DNA from: Chloroflexota bacterium
Lineage (GTDB): Bacteria; Chloroflexota; Anaerolineae; B4-G1
Reading direction: 5' to 3'
Assembly (NCBI GenBank): GCA_011046405.1
Contig: DSAR01000430.1
Location: 1 to 14,607, forward strand
DNA: 14,607 nt
Positions 11,882 to 14,607 of this stretch are shown in pieces. A program made the translations under genes and the position numbers. Within the stretch, counting starts at the first letter, position 1, and every line of letters begins with the position of its first letter. The notes under the pieces are model-generated. The model saw only the letters and a list, made by a program, of their open reading frames with translations, made no database searches and had not been told where the DNA came from.

Positions 11882-14425
11882 ATGAACGAAGCGTCTGAGA
11901 CGCCACGTCAGGCGTTGGAACGATCTCGCCAGGCCACCATCAAGGCCTTCCGGCAGGTGGATGACAGCACCCTGGTGCGTCTGACCCGCCTCACGCTGCC
12001 CGAGATCCGGGCGATTCAACGGGAGGTCGCCCAGGTTCTGCCGGCCGGCAATCTGCCGGCCTTTGTATTGAGCGGCCTGGTCAAACTCAAGGGGCGGCGC
12101 GTATCCGGCGAGCAGGCCCAGCGGGACGTTGCCACGCTGCTGCGGGGGATCAGTCTCCTGCCCCAGAGTTTGTATGGCGTCTTCGTCGCCGGACCGGCGG
12201 CCGTGCTTTACGCTTATCAGAAGTTGTTGCAATTATCGGGTAAGGACCTGGACAGCGCGTTCCCCCAGGGGACCTGGCAGTTCTATCTCCAGTTTGGGCT
12301 GCGCGAGGACACCGCCCGGCACGCCTGTGAGACGCTCGGGTTTCACCGGGACATTTCTACCTCCGCCGATCCGCTGCTCGAGGCCAGCGCCTGGCTCTGC
12401 GCGGCGTTAGAGATGTTGTACAGTTACGACGATCTCCTGGCTGTCGATTGGTGCGAGCGGGTGACGTTGCGCCTGGTGCTGGAAGAGGCTGCCCGGGCCG
12501 AGATCGGCCGGCGCTCTCCCTTCGCCACCTTGATACAGGATTGGAACCAGGCCCGCCCCTATCACGGCCCTCCGGACGACGTCGATTATTTCGCCCATCG
12601 ACGAAGGGTCTTCCAGGATTTTCTACGAGAACCATTGGACACGCTGCCCCAGGCCGCCCGGGAGCACTTTCGACGGCGGCGCCAGGCCTGCTTTGCGGAG
12701 GAACTGCCGGCTTACCAGGAGCAGATGAGTATCCTGGCGGCCCTGGTTCCCGATCGCTATCACGAGCAGAAAGCGCCCATCCCCCTGTGGCGGGCGGCCG
12801 TCGCCTTTGTCTGGCAGGGGCGCACTTACTTGTTGCCGGCCTGCCAGCGGGACGAAAAGGGTAGCCCGCTCTGTTATCCTTCGCCAGGTGATGAAACGCC
12901 CGTACCTCTTTACGCCCTTCCCGATGGGACGTTGTGCACTGCCGATCATTGCCCCCTGGTGGTGGATCGTTCTGGTCATGTGTATTGCCAGGAGGACGGG
13001 CGACGCCTGGGAGATTTGTGCCCCCCGACGCCCGAGATGGTCCGGGGATGGGTGGCGGCTGTTTTCTCGGCGCGAGACCTGGGGCCAGCGCCGGGCCTGG
13101 ACCTGCTCTTGGTCGAGAGTCCCCGTTCACTCCAACCCCGCTTGCGGGAACAACTCCCCGAGGCCACCCGGGCCGAGCTGGACGCGCTGCGTCGGGCCCC
13201 CATCTTCCTCAACTGGGATGTCCAATCCCGGCAACAACCCCTGGCCCACATCCGGCGCGCTCGACGGGGTATCGGCGACCACGCGCTGACTATTTTCCGC
13301 ACCGACCGGGGCGTCGTCTTCGACCAATCACACGTCTTTTTCGATGGGATGTGGGGGATGGCCGTGGCCGAGGTGATGACCGGTCGCGCGATGTGCTGGC
13401 GCCATCGCTTGCTAGGCCAACCGAAACCGCCTGTGCTGGGGATGCCGGTTCCGCTGGCGTTGAATGTCACGCCCGAGTTCGAATCGTTGGCCCAGGCAGA
13501 GTGTTACCCGGGTGAGGCCGCCGCCGAGTCGGGTGGAGTGGATATGAAGGCCCTCGCCTGCCTGCGCCGCTGGCTTCGACAGCGGGGGGCCTCGCTGACG
13601 GTCAACGATGTGTTGATCCTCTATCGCTTCTTCCACGCCCGTTGGTATCGTCCCTCCCAGGAGGTTCGGCAGGCGGTGGCGGATTTTGGGCGACGGGCCA
13701 ACACGCCGGCGGCCCGCGAGGCCCTGCAATCCATCGAGGAGACGTGGGCCCGCTTCCAGGAGACGAATCCCGCGCTCCTCATCCCGATGGACGCCAGCAA
13801 CATCTCTCCCAGGGAACGGGTGTTTCCGACGACGTTTCGCAATCCGTTGACTGAGATCGAGCAGAAGTACGCCGCTGCCCAGGCGCGACACCAGGCCTAC
13901 CGGAACTCGTCGAGCCCCGGTGACTGGGACGCTTTCGACCGGGCGCGCCGGGAACTCCTGGCCTACCTGAAGGCGTTCGGGGAGTTGCTGGATGCGCTCA
14001 AGGCGGTGACGATGCGAGGGGAGAGTTTCAACACGGCGAGCATCCGGCTGCTGGCTCACCTGCCCAACTCGATGCAGCATCTCCTGGATCAGGTGCCCCA
14101 GCGTATCGGGATTCTCAACGAGGTACTCAAGGGGAACGAGGTCTTTTCCAACGGTGGGCGCGTCGCACCGGGCTCTTCGCTGACCCGCTTTATCAGCGCC
14201 AAGGACGACGGGGAGACGAAGGCGTTAGTCTGGGGCGTCCTCACCGACGATCAAGATCGGATGCAAATCAGCCTGCGCGATTTTCGTCCCTTTGTGCCCC
14301 CGCTTCTTGCGTTGGGCGAGCGTACGTTGGTTGATCTTCTGGCCGAGGACTATTTGCAGAGCTATGTACGGGGCTTCAATCGCTTCGTCGCCGACCTGGG
14401 CGTCTTGGTAGCCCAAGAGGCGTGA
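11882..14425 (+). CDS. Large uncharacterised protein with HxxxDG acyltransferase-like motif, partner of the kinase
   Basis: ATG 11882 follows GAGGAGG directly after the kinase stop, a 10-bp gap, so the two are one operon. The 847-residue protein is soluble and has no signal peptide. The N-terminal ~300 residues are helical. A central segment has six cysteines (321, 331, 352, 357, 369, 380), including CTADHC, and could bind zinc. From about residue 430 comes a part resembling CoA-dependent acyltransferases (chloramphenicol acetyltransferase, carnitine acyltransferase and WS/DGAT superfamily): FDQSHVFFDGMWGMAVAEVM with HxxxDG (His484, Asp488), then SLTVNDVLILYRFF (Asn575-Asp576), and a basic-acidic helical tail. 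I do not recognise a named family and the acyltransferase reading is an inference from motifs. Alternatives are a scaffold or kinase substrate with chance motif matches. Confidence 0.8.
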   Translation: MNEASETPRQALERSRQATIKAFRQVDDSTLVRLTRLTLPEIRAIQREVAQVLPAGNLPAFVLSGLVKLKGRRVSGEQAQRDVATLLRGISLLPQSLYGVFVAGPAAVLYAYQKLLQLSGKDLDSAFPQGTWQFYLQFGLREDTARHACETLGFHRDISTSADPLLEASAWLCAALEMLYSYDDLLAVDWCERVTLRLVLEEAARAEIGRRSPFATLIQDWNQARPYHGPPDDVDYFAHRRRVFQDFLREPLDTLPQAAREHFRRRRQACFAEELPAYQEQMSILAALVPDRYHEQKAPIPLWRAAVAFVWQGRTYLLPACQRDEKGSPLCYPSPGDETPVPLYALPDGTLCTADHCPLVVDRSGHVYCQEDGRRLGDLCPPTPEMVRGWVAAVFSARDLGPAPGLDLLLVESPRSLQPRLREQLPEATRAELDALRRAPIFLNWDVQSRQQPLAHIRRARRGIGDHALTIFRTDRGVVFDQSHVFFDGMWGMAVAEVMTGRAMCWRHRLLGQPKPPVLGMPVPLALNVTPEFESLAQAECYPGEAAAESGGVDMKALACLRRWLRQRGASLTVNDVLILYRFFHARWYRPSQEVRQAVADFGRRANTPAAREALQSIEETWARFQETNPALLIPMDASNISPRERVFPTTFRNPLTEIEQKYAAAQARHQAYRNSSSPGDWDAFDRARRELLAYLKAFGELLDALKAVTMRGESFNTASIRLLAHLPNSMQHLLDQVPQRIGILNEVLKGNEVFSNGGRVAPGSSLTRFISAKDDGETKALVWGVLTDDQDRMQISLRDFRPFVPPLLALGERTLVDLLAEDYLQSYVRGFNRFVADLGVLVAQEA

Positions 14426-14518
14426 CACCATTTGTTACACAGGCTCTCTGCTAGTTCGTGTGCTCGGCTTGGCAAGCGATCAATTTTTTGCCACGAACCG
14501 TCCGTTTGCAGCGGATGG

Positions 14519-14577
14519 GCGGGGGTTTGGGTTATTTGGCGGGTGCGAAGCACCCGCCAAATAACCCAAACCCCCGC
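14519..14577. repeat. Perfect 28-bp inverted repeat with GAA loop
   Basis: The arms 14519-14546 and 14550-14577 are exact complements (left arm starts GCGGGGGTTTGGGTTATTTG) around the loop GAA, closed by GC pairs, the unusually stable GCGAAGC mini-hairpin. Further out, TTGCAGCGGATGG (from 14506) and CCATCGCTGCAA (to 14592) pair imperfectly, extending the palindrome to about 87 bp. It begins about 95 bp after the stop of the last gene and has no T run, so it is not a standard terminator. A nested or independent palindromic mobile element is likely. Confidence 0.9.
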
Positions 14578-14607
14578 TCTCCATCGCTGCAAGGGACTGG
14601 CCTGAGC

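Noticed and set aside
12357..13130. Long minus-strand open frame of 257 codons inside the kinase partner gene
   Set aside because: Pro/Arg-rich low-complexity product typical of antisense frames in GC-rich genes; the plus-strand frame carries coherent motifs over its full length.

Overview
This 14.6 kb window is a GC-rich bacterial chromosome segment with ordinary housekeeping genes, several Chloroflexota-flavoured accessory genes and many short palindromic intergenic elements. The most likely source is an uncultured member of the Chloroflexota (Anaerolineae/Caldilineae-like). That is an inference from the gene types: a Ser/Thr kinase with a Thr-Pro linker and an FGE-like sensor domain, AmmeMemoRadiSam genes, a winged-helix/ferredoxin hybrid, and palindromic intergenic repeats. 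No rRNA, tRNA or CRISPR array was found.

Layout. Positions 1-572 hold the 3' end of an ABC-2 type permease. Positions 573-944 are non-coding and carry a ~152-bp MITE-like palindrome (copy 1) with a 10-bp flanking duplication. Positions 945-2556 hold a two-gene operon: a single-pass membrane protein with beta-type repeats, and a SAM methyltransferase with a C-terminal zinc ribbon that starts at TTG. A small orphan gene follows (2655-3083). Next come amrB (MEMO family, 3234-4034) and amrA (AMMECR1 family, 4181-4747), whose usual radical-SAM partner is not in the window. A long hairpin separates amrA from a convergent minus-strand operon (6329 to 4817): a methyltransferase whose stop overlaps the start of a uracil-DNA-glycosylase-family gene. 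The glycosylase gene carries three perfect in-frame 21-bp repeats. The non-coding stretch 6330-6955 holds a threefold degenerate repeat, MITE copy 2, and a good promoter for tyrS (6956-8233). Convergent with tyrS is a winged-helix/4Fe-4S protein (8244-9332, minus). A divergent region (9333-9654) has one promoter in each direction and a second, unrelated MITE-like element.

The last third (9655-14425) is a two-gene operon: a membrane-spanning Ser/Thr kinase with an extracytoplasmic FGE-fold domain, followed 10 bp later by an unrecognised 847-residue protein. That protein has an HxxxDG motif like the CoA-dependent (chloramphenicol-acetyltransferase-like) acyltransferases and a six-cysteine central segment. 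This pair is the best candidate for an undescribed system: an outside sensor, a cytoplasmic kinase and a possible acyltransferase effector. The window ends in a perfect 28-bp inverted repeat with a GAA loop.

All family assignments come from reading motifs by eye. No database search was run.
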